A DNA stretch of 64,000 nt from NCBI RefSeq assembly GCF_900142985.1, contig NZ_LT670849.1, positions 7,394,501 to 7,458,500 on the forward strand, in the 5' to 3' direction. The notes under the pieces are model-generated. The model made no database searches. It saw only the letters and a list, made by a program, of their open reading frames with translations, and was not told the DNA's origin. The DNA comes from Bradyrhizobium erythrophlei (GTDB lineage Bacteria > Pseudomonadota > Alphaproteobacteria > Rhizobiales > Xanthobacteraceae). Positions 19,767 to 27,810 of this stretch are shown one piece after another. Numbering within the stretch: the stretch's first letter is position 1; each line of letters begins with the position of its first letter. The position numbers were made by a program, and so were the translations under genes.

Positions 19767-20996
19767 AGAAGCCTGGACGAGCCATTTGGCCGCCCCCTGG
19801 CCTGCGGCAACACCGGTCGCAAAGCAGGCTTGTAACAGGTAGCCGCCGGTCGGCGCCTCCCAATCCAGCATCTCGCCGGCGACAAACACCCCCGGCAATC
19901 GACGCAGCATGAAGTCGGCGTCGATCTCGTCGAACGCGACGCCACCGGCAGTCGAGATGGCGCGGGCGATCGGGGCGATGCCGGCGAGTTGAAGCGGCAC
20001 GGCATTGATCAATTCAGCGAGCTTTTCCGCTGAACACGACGCGAGCGAGATCGAAGACGCGTGGGCCGCTTCCTGCAACAGGCCGATCGCCGCTGGCGGC
20101 AGTTGCGCGGCCTTGCGCAGCCAGTTCGAAAAGCTCTGCTTTGCGCGTGGCGAAGCCAAGCGTTTGACCAGATCGCCGTGAGAAATATCCGGCCGCAGCG
20201 CGACGTGCAGTGTTGCTGGCGGCGAGGTCAATATCGCGTCACGCAGCTCCGCCGACAGCGCGTAGACCGCGCCGCCTTCGAGACCAGCGCGCGTGATCAC
20301 GGCCTCGCCGCGAACGCTGCGATCGGCAAACGACAGCGCGATCCCCTTGAGCGGTTCGCCTTCAAAGCGATCGCGGAAGATGTCGGACCAGTTGACGGCA
20401 AACCCGCAATTGGCTGATTTGAGCGGGTTGATGCCTACTTCGCGAGAGCGAAGCGTTTCGACCCAACCGCCATCCGATCCGAGGCGCGGCCAGCTCGCAC
20501 CGCCGAGCGCTAGCACCGTGGCGTGCGCTTCGATGGCGCATCGTCCGTCCGGCGTCTCGAACAACAACCGCCCGTTATCGTCCCAACCGGTCCAGCGATG
20601 ACGCAAGGAAAATGAAACACCCGACGCGTCGAGCCGGCGCAGCCAGGCGCGCAACAATGGTGAAGCCTTCAAAGCCTTCGGAAATATGCGCCCGCTGGAA
20701 CCCACGAAGGTCGGCTGTCCCAACGCCTCGCACCATGCCCGCAGCCGATCCGGCGGAAAGGCTTCGATTGCAGAGGCGAGCTTTGGCGTAGCTTCACGAT
20801 ACCGCGCCACAAACGCATCCAGCGGTTCGCTGTGGGTGAGGTTGAGCCCACCGCGCCCCGCCATCAGGAATTTGCGCCCGGCGGACGGCATGGCGTCGAA
20901 AACGGTGACGCGAACGCCGGCTTGCGCCAGTGTCTCCGCCGCCATCAATCCGGCGGGACCGGCGCCGATGACGGCGACATGGCGCTGTGGTGCCAC
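19761..20996 (-). CDS. HI0933-like / TIGR03862-type NAD(P)/FAD-dependent oxidoreductase
   Basis: 411 residues with an N-terminal dinucleotide fold (VAVIGAGPAGLMAAE) and the family block GRKFLMAGRGGLNLTHSE. The C-terminal FAD motif reads GVFVAGEMLDWEAPTGGYLLQAC. It is a cytosolic flavoprotein of the BaiN/HI0933 family whose physiological substrate is generally unknown. It starts with GTG, and this GTG overlaps the TAG of the upstream SDR gene by one base, so it is translationally coupled as the last gene of the valine/acyl-CoA operon. Confidence 0.87.
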   Translation of the reverse strand: MAPQRHVAVIGAGPAGLMAAETLAQAGVRVTVFDAMPSAGRKFLMAGRGGLNLTHSEPLDAFVARYREATPKLASAIEAFPPDRLRAWCEALGQPTFVGSSGRIFPKALKASPLLRAWLRRLDASGVSFSLRHRWTGWDDNGRLLFETPDGRCAIEAHATVLALGGASWPRLGSDGGWVETLRSREVGINPLKSANCGFAVNWSDIFRDRFEGEPLKGIALSFADRSVRGEAVITRAGLEGGAVYALSAELRDAILTSPPATLHVALRPDISHGDLVKRLASPRAKQSFSNWLRKAAQLPPAAIGLLQEAAHASSISLASCSAEKLAELINAVPLQLAGIAPIARAISTAGGVAFDEIDADFMLRRLPGVFVAGEMLDWEAPTGGYLLQACFATGVAAGQGAAKWLVQASS

Positions 20997-21913
20997 TAAA
21001 GCTTTACGCCCGCCCGCTTGGCGGCCTGGCCGACATATTTGTTGGTCTGCTGAAACGCGTTTTCCAGCGCCTTGGCCGTGGACATATCGCCGATCTCGGC
21101 AAAACGCGACGCGATCGCCTCAGGCGTCCAGTCGGATGGCGCGAAATTGACGCCTTCGGTCTCCATGACCTTGATCACCGCGAAAGAACCGGCGCCGGCG
21201 CCCATGATCGTGCGGGTCGGCGCATCCTCGGCCAGAAGATAAAGAACAGCCGGCGTGATCGCTTCCGGCTTCATCAGCGCCAGCGCCTGCGGCGGCAGCA
21301 ACTCTTCCGTCATTCGCGTTGCCGCGGTCGGCGAGATCGTATTGACGCGAATATCGTTCTTGCGTCCCTCCTCCGCCAGCACGTTCATCAGGCCGACAAT
21401 GCCGGCTTTTGCCGCCCCGTAATTGGCCTGGCCGAAATTGCCGAACAGACCGGACGACGAGGTCGTGACGACGATACGGCCGTAGTTGCGCTCGCGCATG
21501 CCGTTCCACACAGCCTTGCAGCAGTAGAACGTACCGTTGAGATGCACGTCGATCACCTTGGCGAAATCGGCGACTTCCATCTTGGAAAAGGATTTGTCGC
21601 GCAGGATGCCGGCATTGGCGCACAGCAAATCGACGCTGCCCCATTCCCTGGTGGCGCGGTCGACCATCGCCTGGACCTGTTCGAAGTTGGAGACATCGGC
21701 GCCATCGGCCATCGCCACGCCGCCGGCTTTTCGAATCTCCTCGACCACCGCCTCCGCCGGCGTCAACGAACCGCCGGTGCCGTCGCGTGCGCCACCGAAA
21801 TCGTTGACCACGACCCTGGCGCCGCGGGCAGCTAACCCCAGCGCATGCGCGCGGCCAAGACCATTGCCCGCCCCGGTAACGATGGCGACGCGTCCGTCAA
21901 ACCTGGTTGTCAT
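20996..21913 (-). CDS. MFE2-like short-chain dehydrogenase
   Basis: 305 residues, NAD(P)-binding Rossmann fold. TGAGNGLGRA binds the cofactor, CANAG and the catalytic YGAAK follow. The insert VVNDFGGARDGTGGS is typical of the 3-hydroxyacyl-CoA dehydrogenase domain of peroxisomal multifunctional enzyme 2. It is therefore likely to oxidise a (3R)-hydroxyacyl-CoA. The MaoC hydratase gene directly upstream would make that substrate, a split version of the same two-step enzyme. Confidence 0.87.
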   Translation of the reverse strand: MTTRFDGRVAIVTGAGNGLGRAHALGLAARGARVVVNDFGGARDGTGGSLTPAEAVVEEIRKAGGVAMADGADVSNFEQVQAMVDRATREWGSVDLLCANAGILRDKSFSKMEVADFAKVIDVHLNGTFYCCKAVWNGMRERNYGRIVVTTSSSGLFGNFGQANYGAAKAGIVGLMNVLAEEGRKNDIRVNTISPTAATRMTEELLPPQALALMKPEAITPAVLYLLAEDAPTRTIMGAGAGSFAVIKVMETEGVNFAPSDWTPEAIASRFAEIGDMSTAKALENAFQQTNKYVGQAAKRAGVKL

Positions 21914-21931
21914 GCATGCATTTCCTGAAGT

Positions 21932-22411
21932 TCAAGCAAAATAGATCAAGCCGATCCAGTCGGCCACCAGCGCGGGCTTTTCCTCGCCCTCGATTTCCAC
22001 CGTGACATTGGTGCGCGACTGCAATTCTTTCGGCTTGCGCAGCTTGGCCTCCATCAGCGTGAACCGCCCGCGCACGCGCGAGCCCGATTTGACCGGCGAA
22101 ATGAAGCGAAGCTTGTCGAAGCCGTAGTTGACGCCCATCGTGGTCCCTTCGATCACCGGCATGACCTCGTAGGACATGATGCTGAGCAGCGACATGGTCA
22201 GAAAGCCATGTGCGACCGTTGCGCCGAAAGCGGTTTCGCGCTTGGCCCGTTCGGGATCGACGTGAATGAACTGATGGTCCTCGATGACATCGGCGTAGAG
22301 GTTAATCCGGCCCTGATCGACCAGATGCCAGGACGAAACACCGATCTCCTGCCCGACCATCGCCTGATACGCTTCGAGCGAAACCGGCGGCTTTTTCCAG
22401 ACCTCGTTCAT
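21932..22411 (-). CDS. MaoC/NodN-like (R)-specific enoyl-CoA hydratase
   Basis: 159 residues, single hotdog domain. The hydratase-2 motif is present as YADVIEDHQFIHVDPERA with the catalytic Asp/His pair, followed by AHGFLTMSLLS. It should hydrate a trans-2-enoyl-CoA. It lies between the acyl-CoA synthetase (3 bp gap) and the MFE2-like dehydrogenase, which fits a mini beta-oxidation unit. NodN of rhizobia belongs to the same family, but nothing here suggests nodulation. Confidence 0.88.
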   Translation of the reverse strand: MNEVWKKPPVSLEAYQAMVGQEIGVSSWHLVDQGRINLYADVIEDHQFIHVDPERAKRETAFGATVAHGFLTMSLLSIMSYEVMPVIEGTTMGVNYGFDKLRFISPVKSGSRVRGRFTLMEAKLRKPKELQSRTNVTVEIEGEEKPALVADWIGLIYFA

Positions 22412-22414
22412 GGG

Positions 22415-24139
22415 CTAATGGTCCGATTTCGTCTTCTGTAGTTCCGGAAAGTCTTCTTCGCGGAATTCCGCGCCGCGCAGCGAATCGCCTCTGTTATTAT
22501 CATGTTCGAGGCGGCGCAATTGCACACGGCGGATCTTGCCGGAAATTGTCTTCGGCAACTCGGTCACGAGTTCGATCCGGCGGATGCGCTTGAACGGCGC
22601 CAGGCGTTCGTGCAGATGCAGGAAAATCGAGCGCGCGGTGTCCGCAGATCGATCCGTGCCGGCGACTAGCAGCACATAAGCCTTGGGGATCGCGAGCCTG
22701 ATCGGGTCGGGGCTTGGGACGACCGCTGCTTCGGCGACGAGTTCGTGTTCGAGCAGAACGCTTTCGAGCTCAAACGGGCTGATGCGATAATCAGATGACT
22801 TGAACACGTCGTCGGAACGGCCGACGAACGTGAAATAGCCGTCCTCATCGACGAACACGACGTCGCCGCTGCGGTAGAAATCACCATCTGCGCCGGAAAG
22901 CTTGCCGTCGTCGCTCTGATAGCCCTGCATCAGCCCCGCGGGGCGATCAATGCCGAGCCGAAGCGTGATCTCGCCCTCACGAGTGGCGTTGCCGTCGGCG
23001 TCGGTGACCTCGACGCGATAGCCGGGCAGCGGCCGTCCCATCGATCCGACCTTGACCTTCTGGCCTGGCGAATTGCCGGCCAGCGCCGCGGTCTCGGTCT
23101 GGCCGTAGCCGTCGCGGATCGTCAGCCCCCAGGCGGCGCGCACCTGGTCGATCACTTCGGGGTTCAGCGGCTCGCCCGCGCCGCAGGCTTCGCGCAAGCG
23201 TACCTTGAAGTCGGCGAGCCGTTCCTGAATGAACAGCCGCCACACCGTCGGCGGCGCGCAGAGCGTGGTGACGCCGCAGCGGCCGATGGTGGCGAGCAGT
23301 CCCTTGGCATCGAACCGCGGCTGGTTGACCACGAACACGGTCGCGCCCGCATTCCATGGCGCAAAAAAGCAGCTCCAGGCGTGCTTGGCCCAGCCCGGCG
23401 AAGAAATGTTCAGGTGAACGTCGCCCGGCTGCAAACCCAGCCAATACATGGTCGAGAGATGGCCGACGGGATAGCTGCGCTGGCTGTGCCGCACCAGTTT
23501 CGGCTTTGCCGTGGTGCCGGAGGTGAAATAGAGCAGCATCGGATCGTTAGCCTGCGTCGGCCCGTCCGGCGTAAAGGTTTCCGGAAAATCCGCTGATGTT
23601 TCGAACGGAAGCCAGCCTTCCTGCGGCGAAGACGCATTGACGACCATGCGCACCAGTTTTTCGGCCCCAAGGCCAGCGAACTTGCCGATCTGATCTGGCG
23701 TCGAAACCACGGCGCGGGCGCGGCCGCGGTCGAGCCGGTCGCGCAATTCGTCCGGCGTCAGCAACGTCGTGGCCGGGATCACGACCACGCCGAGCTTCAT
23801 CGCCGCCAGCATGGTTTCCCAAAGCGGGACCACGTTGCCGAGCAGGAGCAGCAGGTGATCGCCACGCTTCAGGCCTTGCGCGCGTAAAAAGTTCGCAACC
23901 TGGTTGGAGCGCCGCGACAGCGCCGCAAAAGACAGCTTGGTCTCGCGGTGATTGCCGGCATCGACGATCCAGAGCGCCGGACGATCGCGGCTTTGCGGAT
24001 CACGCGCCAATTCCGCATCGAACCAGTCGAGCGCCCAGTTGAACGGAGCGGCGTCGGGCCAGCGAAAACCGGCGACGGCTTTGTCGTAATCCGTCCGATG
24101 CTTCAGGAGAAAGGCGCGCGCTTCCTGAAAGGTGGTCAT
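22415..24139 (-). CDS. Acyl-CoA synthetase (AMP-forming), medium-chain type
   Basis: Activates a carboxylic acid to its CoA thioester with ATP. 574 residues from the ATG at 24139 (TTFQEARAFLLKHR). The adenylation core is YFTSGTTAKPKLVRHS, then GYGQTET, and GDVVFVDEDGYFTFVGRSDD before the hinge. The C-terminal catalytic Lys is in LPKTISGKIRR. The pattern suits ACSM/medium-chain synthetases. It starts 7 bp after mmsB, within the operon. Confidence 0.9.
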   Translation of the reverse strand: MTTFQEARAFLLKHRTDYDKAVAGFRWPDAAPFNWALDWFDAELARDPQSRDRPALWIVDAGNHRETKLSFAALSRRSNQVANFLRAQGLKRGDHLLLLLGNVVPLWETMLAAMKLGVVVIPATTLLTPDELRDRLDRGRARAVVSTPDQIGKFAGLGAEKLVRMVVNASSPQEGWLPFETSADFPETFTPDGPTQANDPMLLYFTSGTTAKPKLVRHSQRSYPVGHLSTMYWLGLQPGDVHLNISSPGWAKHAWSCFFAPWNAGATVFVVNQPRFDAKGLLATIGRCGVTTLCAPPTVWRLFIQERLADFKVRLREACGAGEPLNPEVIDQVRAAWGLTIRDGYGQTETAALAGNSPGQKVKVGSMGRPLPGYRVEVTDADGNATREGEITLRLGIDRPAGLMQGYQSDDGKLSGADGDFYRSGDVVFVDEDGYFTFVGRSDDVFKSSDYRISPFELESVLLEHELVAEAAVVPSPDPIRLAIPKAYVLLVAGTDRSADTARSIFLHLHERLAPFKRIRRIELVTELPKTISGKIRRVQLRRLEHDNNRGDSLRGAEFREEDFPELQKTKSDH

Positions 24140-24146
24140 CGTTACT

Positions 24147-25034
24147 CTATTTACCCGCCAGTTTGCGGACGTGCTGGATGATGCCTGAGAAATCGACCGC
24201 GCCGTTTCCGGCCGCGTCGAACGCCTTGTAGATTTCCTGTGCGTGCTTACCGAGCGGCGTGGCCGCGCCGGCAGCATTCGCCGCGTCCTGCGCCAGGGTC
24301 AGATCTTTCACCATCAACACCGAGGCGAAGCCCGGCTTGTAATCGTTGTTGGCTGGAGACGCCGGCACCGGACCGGGCACCGGACAATAGGTCGTCAACG
24401 ACCAGCATTGCCCCGACGAGGTCGAGGCGACGTCAAACAACGCCTGATGGGACAATCCCAATTTTTCACCAAGCGCAAATGCTTCGCTGACCGCGATCAT
24501 GGAAATGCCAAGGATCATGTTGTTGCAGATCTTGGCCGCCTGCCCCGCGCCGCCGCCGCCGCAATGAACGATCTTCTTGCCCATTTTTTCCAGGACCGGC
24601 TTGCCGGCCGCGAACGCCTTGTCGTCGCCGCCGCACATGAAAGTGAGCGTCGCCCCCTTCGCGCCGCCAGTGCCGCCGGAGACCGGCGCATCGATCGAGC
24701 CGACGCCATGCTTTGCGGCGAGCGCATGCGCCTGCTTGGCGCTTTCGACATCGATCGTCGAGCAATCGATGATGAGCGTCCCCCTGGCCATGGCCGGCAA
24801 CACTTCCTGCCAGACCGAGAGCACGTGCCTGCCCGCCGGCAACATCGTGATCACGACGTCGGCGCCCTTGACCGAAGCGACCGAGCTCTCGGCGATATCG
24901 GCCCCATCCGCCCTGGCCTGATCGCGCGAGGCGGCGACAAGGTCGAAGGCGATCACCTTGTGGCCAGCCTTGACGAGATTGGCCGCCATCGGACCGCCCA
25001 TATTGCCGAGACCAATGAATGCGATGCTGGCCAT
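24147..25034 (-). CDS. mmsB: 3-hydroxyisobutyrate dehydrogenase
   Basis: Oxidises 3-hydroxyisobutyrate to methylmalonate semialdehyde with NAD+, in valine catabolism. The 295 residues begin with the Rossmann motif IAFIGLGNMGGPMA. The substrate motif is DAPVSGGTGGA, and the catalytic lysine is Lys168 in GAGQAAKICNNM. The ATG at 25034 is chosen because it gives the family's usual N-terminus; the longer frame is shadow of the upstream gene. mmsA and the matching CoA hydrolase and dehydrogenase lie in the same operon. Confidence 0.95.
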   Translation of the reverse strand: MASIAFIGLGNMGGPMAANLVKAGHKVIAFDLVAASRDQARADGADIAESSVASVKGADVVITMLPAGRHVLSVWQEVLPAMARGTLIIDCSTIDVESAKQAHALAAKHGVGSIDAPVSGGTGGAKGATLTFMCGGDDKAFAAGKPVLEKMGKKIVHCGGGGAGQAAKICNNMILGISMIAVSEAFALGEKLGLSHQALFDVASTSSGQCWSLTTYCPVPGPVPASPANNDYKPGFASVLMVKDLTLAQDAANAAGAATPLGKHAQEIYKAFDAAGNGAVDFSGIIQHVRKLAGK

Positions 25035-25063
25035 CTGAATCTCCTCCGCTCCGTTTCTTGTGT

Positions 25064-26143
25064 CTAGAATGTCAGTTCGTCGGCGCCGATCTCCTTGAAA
25101 TACGGCGCCAGCATTTCCGCCGTCACGTCCTCGACGCGTGGCGGCGACCATTTCGGGTTGCGGTCCTTGTCGATCACGGCCGCGCGCACGCCTTCGCGGA
25201 AATCGTCGCTGCGGAAGACCTCGAGCGCTGCGCGATATTCCCGCACCAGGCATTCTTCCAGCGACGCAGCGTTGCGTGCCAGTCGCAATAGTTTCAGCGT
25301 CACGACCATGCCGCGCGGCGATTTTTCGTTCAGCGTCTTGAGCGCTGCCTTCGCGAACTCCGAATCGTCGCGCGCGAGGCTTGCAAAAATATCTTCCATG
25401 CGATCATGCGCGAACCAGCGATCGATCGAAGCTTTCAGGGCCGCGACGGGACCTGCGCGCTCGCCGGTCGCAAAGCCCGCAGTGATCTTGTCAACTTCGC
25501 CTGAGGTGATGCCGGGCCGAACCGCCGTCAATGCTTCCCGCAATGCGGGCAATCTTGCCGAGGGCACGACCGCATCGGCAAAGCGCGCGAAGATCGCGTC
25601 CGGCCCGTTCATGGTCAGCCCAGTCAAGCCGAAGAACGCTCCGATATCGCCGGGCGATCGCGTTAGCAACCAGGTGCCGCCGACGTCGGGAAAAAACCCG
25701 AGCCCGACCTCGGGCATTGCAAGCTTGGTCTTCTCGGTGACGACGCGGTGGCGCGCGTGGCCGGAGAGCCCGACGCCGCCGCCCATCACCAGGCCATCCA
25801 TGAACGCGATATACGGTTTCGGATATTTTGATATCCGCGCATTCATGACGTATTCCTGCCGCCAGAATCGCTTGCCGAGATCGCCGCCGGCTTTTGAGCT
25901 CTCATAGAGCCCGCGGATGTCGCCGCCGGCACACAGGCCACGCTCGCCCGCGCCTTCCAGAATCACCACCGCAATGGCCGCGTCTTTCTCGAACCGATCG
26001 AGCGCCGCATCGATGCCCTGCGACATCTCATAGGTCATCGCGTTGATCGCCTTCGGCCGGTTCAGCCGGATGATTCCGGCCGCACCTTCGCGCCGCACGA
26101 TCAAATCACCTTCGGTCTCCGCAACCGCCGCCTGCGCCGTCAT
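25064..26143 (-). CDS. 3-hydroxyisobutyryl-CoA hydrolase (crotonase fold)
   Basis: Releases CoA from 3-hydroxyisobutyryl-CoA in valine breakdown. 359 residues. The family-specific features are AGGDIRGLYE, MDGLVMGGGVGLSGHAR and MPEVGLGFFPDVGG, which distinguish HIBCH from plain enoyl-CoA hydratases. The ATG at 26143 overlaps the stop of the DUF559 ORF as ATGA, and its GAGGG Shine-Dalgarno is part of the 15-bp direct repeat discussed at 26140-26154. Before the insertion this ATG must have overlapped the acyl-CoA dehydrogenase stop. Confidence 0.93.
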   Translation of the reverse strand: MTAQAAVAETEGDLIVRREGAAGIIRLNRPKAINAMTYEMSQGIDAALDRFEKDAAIAVVILEGAGERGLCAGGDIRGLYESSKAGGDLGKRFWRQEYVMNARISKYPKPYIAFMDGLVMGGGVGLSGHARHRVVTEKTKLAMPEVGLGFFPDVGGTWLLTRSPGDIGAFFGLTGLTMNGPDAIFARFADAVVPSARLPALREALTAVRPGITSGEVDKITAGFATGERAGPVAALKASIDRWFAHDRMEDIFASLARDDSEFAKAALKTLNEKSPRGMVVTLKLLRLARNAASLEECLVREYRAALEVFRSDDFREGVRAAVIDKDRNPKWSPPRVEDVTAEMLAPYFKEIGADELTF

Positions 26144-26154
26144 CGCGCACCCTC
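26140..26154. repeat. 15-bp direct repeat flanking the DUF559 insertion, right copy in gene order
   Basis: Minus strand GAGGGTGCGCGATGA is identical to 26628-26642. It contains a Shine-Dalgarno, the ATG of the hydrolase and a TGA stop. The bases on either side differ, so the identity is exactly 15 bp, as expected for a target-site duplication. Confidence 0.8.
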
Positions 26155-26631
26155 CGCTTTCTTCCCCTCTCCCCATGCGGGAGAGGGTGGCGTCGAGCGT
26201 GAGCGAGACGCCGGGTGAGGGGTATTCGCGAGTTCGGCCGCCAGGACGGTGAGAACTCCCTCCAGATTCGAAAGCACCTCATTGTTCCAGAAACGAACGA
26301 CCCGAAAATCGTTTTCCGCGAGCCAATGATCTCGCTTCATATCGCGCACGGAGTCGGCGTGCTGACCGCCATCCACTTCCACCACCAGCCGAGACCCATA
26401 GCTGAGAAAGTCCGCGACGTAAGGCCCAATTGGAACCTGACGCCGAAACTTGAATGACTGAAATCGGCGGTCCTTCAAGGCAAACCAGAGCTTCCTCTCG
26501 GCGTCGGTCATTTGCGACCGCAATTTACGCGCTGTCGTCGTGAGGGACCGAGCCCCCTCACCCGCCTCGCGCCTTTGGCGCTCGGCACCCTCTCCCGCAG
26601 GGGGAGAGGGAAAAGTAGAATGCGAGATCAT
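26140..26631 (-). CDS. DUF559 (Vsr-like) endonuclease-domain protein on an inserted cassette
   Basis: 163 residues. The DUF559 core runs from about 30 to 140: ARKLRSQMTDAERKLWFALKDRR, then FKFRRQVPIGPYVADFLSYG and VVEVDGGQH. The Asp and ExD spacing fits the PD-(D/E)xK/Vsr nuclease fold. Both protein ends (PSPPAGEGAERQRR and SPAWGEGKKAEGAR) are translated from the inverted R4 repeats. Start and stop each overlap a neighbouring gene as ATGA. Biological role is unknown for the family; small size and repeat flanks suggest a mobile or repeat-associated gene. Confidence 0.8.
   Translation of the reverse strand: MISHSTFPSPPAGEGAERQRREAGEGARSLTTTARKLRSQMTDAERKLWFALKDRRFQSFKFRRQVPIGPYVADFLSYGSRLVVEVDGGQHADSVRDMKRDHWLAENDFRVVRFWNNEVLSNLEGVLTVLAAELANTPHPASRSRSTPPSPAWGEGKKAEGAR
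26164..26222. repeat. Repeat R4, copy 1 (inverted pair flanking DUF559)
   Basis: Contains a hairpin CCCTCTCCCC/GGGAGAGGG followed by a second palindromic block GCGTCGAGCG...CGAGACGC and CGGGTGAGGGG. Its reverse complement matches 26554-26610, so the DUF559 core is enclosed by about 57-bp inverted repeats, each with internal stem-loops. Confidence 0.85.
26554..26610. repeat. Repeat R4, copy 2
   Basis: Inverted partner of 26164-26222: CCCTCACCCG, a degenerate middle block, then CACCCTCTCCCGCAGG and GGGAGAGGG. It encodes the N-terminal proline/glycine-rich stretch of the DUF559 ORF. Confidence 0.85.
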
Positions 26632-26642
26632 CGCGCACCCTC
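26628..26642. repeat. 15-bp direct repeat flanking the DUF559 insertion, left copy in gene order
   Basis: Minus strand GAGGGTGCGCGATGA, identical to 26140-26154. Here it encodes EGAR-stop of the acyl-CoA dehydrogenase and gives the DUF559 ORF its GAGGG and ATG. Confidence 0.8.
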
Positions 26643-27773
26643 GATCATCTTGCGCGCCACGATCAGCCGCATGATTTCGTTGGTGCCTTCGAGAATCTGG
26701 TGCACACGCAGGTCGCGCACGATTTTCTCGATGCCGTATTCGCTTAAGTAGCCGTAGCCGCCATGGAGTTGCAGCGCCTGGTTGGCGACCTCGAACCCGA
26801 CATCGGTGCCGAAGCGCTTGGCCATGGCGCAGAGCATGGTCGCGTCAGCGTCCTTGCGATCAAGCGCCGCAGCCGCGCGCCAGACAAAGGTGCGTGCCGC
26901 CTCGAGTTCGGTCGCCATGTCGGCGATACGGAACTGGAGCGCCTGGAACTCGTCGAGCCGCTTACCAAACGCCTTGCGATCCCTCATGTAGGCCAGCGCG
27001 CGGTCGAGCGCGTTCTGTGCCCCGCCGAGCGAACAGGCCGCGATGTTGATGCGCCCGCCGTCGAGGCCTGCCATCGCGATCTTGAAGCCGATGCCTTCGT
27101 CGCCGAGGCGGTTCGCGACCGGCACCCGCGCATTCTCGAAAATCACCGCGCGGGTCGGCTGTGCGTTCCAGCCCATCTTGCGCTCGTTGGCGCCGAGCGA
27201 CAGACCCGGCGTGTTGCCTTCGACCACGAGCGTGGAGATGCCGGCAGGCCCGCCTTCGCCGGTGCGCACCATGACGACGTAGAGATCGCCGCTCCCCGCA
27301 CCGGAGATGAACTGCTTCTGGCCGTTGAGGACGTAATGGTCGCCGTCGCGCACCGCGCGCGTCCGCAGCGCGGCCGCATCCGATCCCGAACCCGGCTCGG
27401 TCAGGCAATAGCTCGCCAGATAGTCCATCGTGCAGAGTTTCGGCAGCCACTGCTTGCGCTGGGTGTCGTTGCCATAGGCATCGATCATCCAGGCCGCCAT
27501 GTTGTGGATCGAGATGAAGGCCGCGACCGTCGGGCAACCCTGCGCCAGCGCCTCAAAGATCAGCGCAGCGTCGAACCGCGTCAGCCCGGTGCCGCCGACA
27601 TCGTCGCGGATATAGACGCCGCCAATGCCGAGCTTGGCGGCTTCGCGCATCACGTCGACCGGGAAATACTTCTCCTCATCCCATCGGATCGCGTGCGGCG
27701 CGATCTGCTCCGCGGCGAAATCCCGCGCCATGTCGCGAACCGCAATCTGGTCCTCGGTGAGTGCGAATTGCAT
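26628..27773 (-). CDS. Isobutyryl-CoA dehydrogenase-type acyl-CoA dehydrogenase
   Basis: FAD enzyme of 381 residues that should oxidise isobutyryl-CoA to methacrylyl-CoA, given its place between mmsA and the 3-hydroxyisobutyryl-CoA hydrolase. Typical domains: N-terminal helices, FAD-binding YCLTEPGSGSDAAALRTRA, and C-terminal QLHGGYGYLSEYGIEK. The catalytic base is Glu362 in LEGTNEIM, the position used by short/branched-chain members. GGAAGAA precedes the ATG. Its stop was probably coupled to the hydrolase start before the DUF559 insertion. Confidence 0.93.
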   Translation of the reverse strand: MQFALTEDQIAVRDMARDFAAEQIAPHAIRWDEEKYFPVDVMREAAKLGIGGVYIRDDVGGTGLTRFDAALIFEALAQGCPTVAAFISIHNMAAWMIDAYGNDTQRKQWLPKLCTMDYLASYCLTEPGSGSDAAALRTRAVRDGDHYVLNGQKQFISGAGSGDLYVVMVRTGEGGPAGISTLVVEGNTPGLSLGANERKMGWNAQPTRAVIFENARVPVANRLGDEGIGFKIAMAGLDGGRINIAACSLGGAQNALDRALAYMRDRKAFGKRLDEFQALQFRIADMATELEAARTFVWRAAAALDRKDADATMLCAMAKRFGTDVGFEVANQALQLHGGYGYLSEYGIEKIVRDLRVHQILEGTNEIMRLIVARKMIEGAR

Positions 27774-27810
27774 TTCTTCCCGGCGCCCTCCTCGAAGAGA
27801 TCGTTTGGCG

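Noticed and set aside
21932..22411. NodN nodulation gene
   Set aside because: Only family-level similarity. The gene is embedded in a valine/acyl-CoA operon with no nod box or other nod genes.
26140..26631. Restriction-modification or defence function for the DUF559 gene
   Set aside because: No methyltransferase, specificity or defence partner is nearby. The flanking genes are valine catabolism, so a repeat-borne mobile gene fits better.
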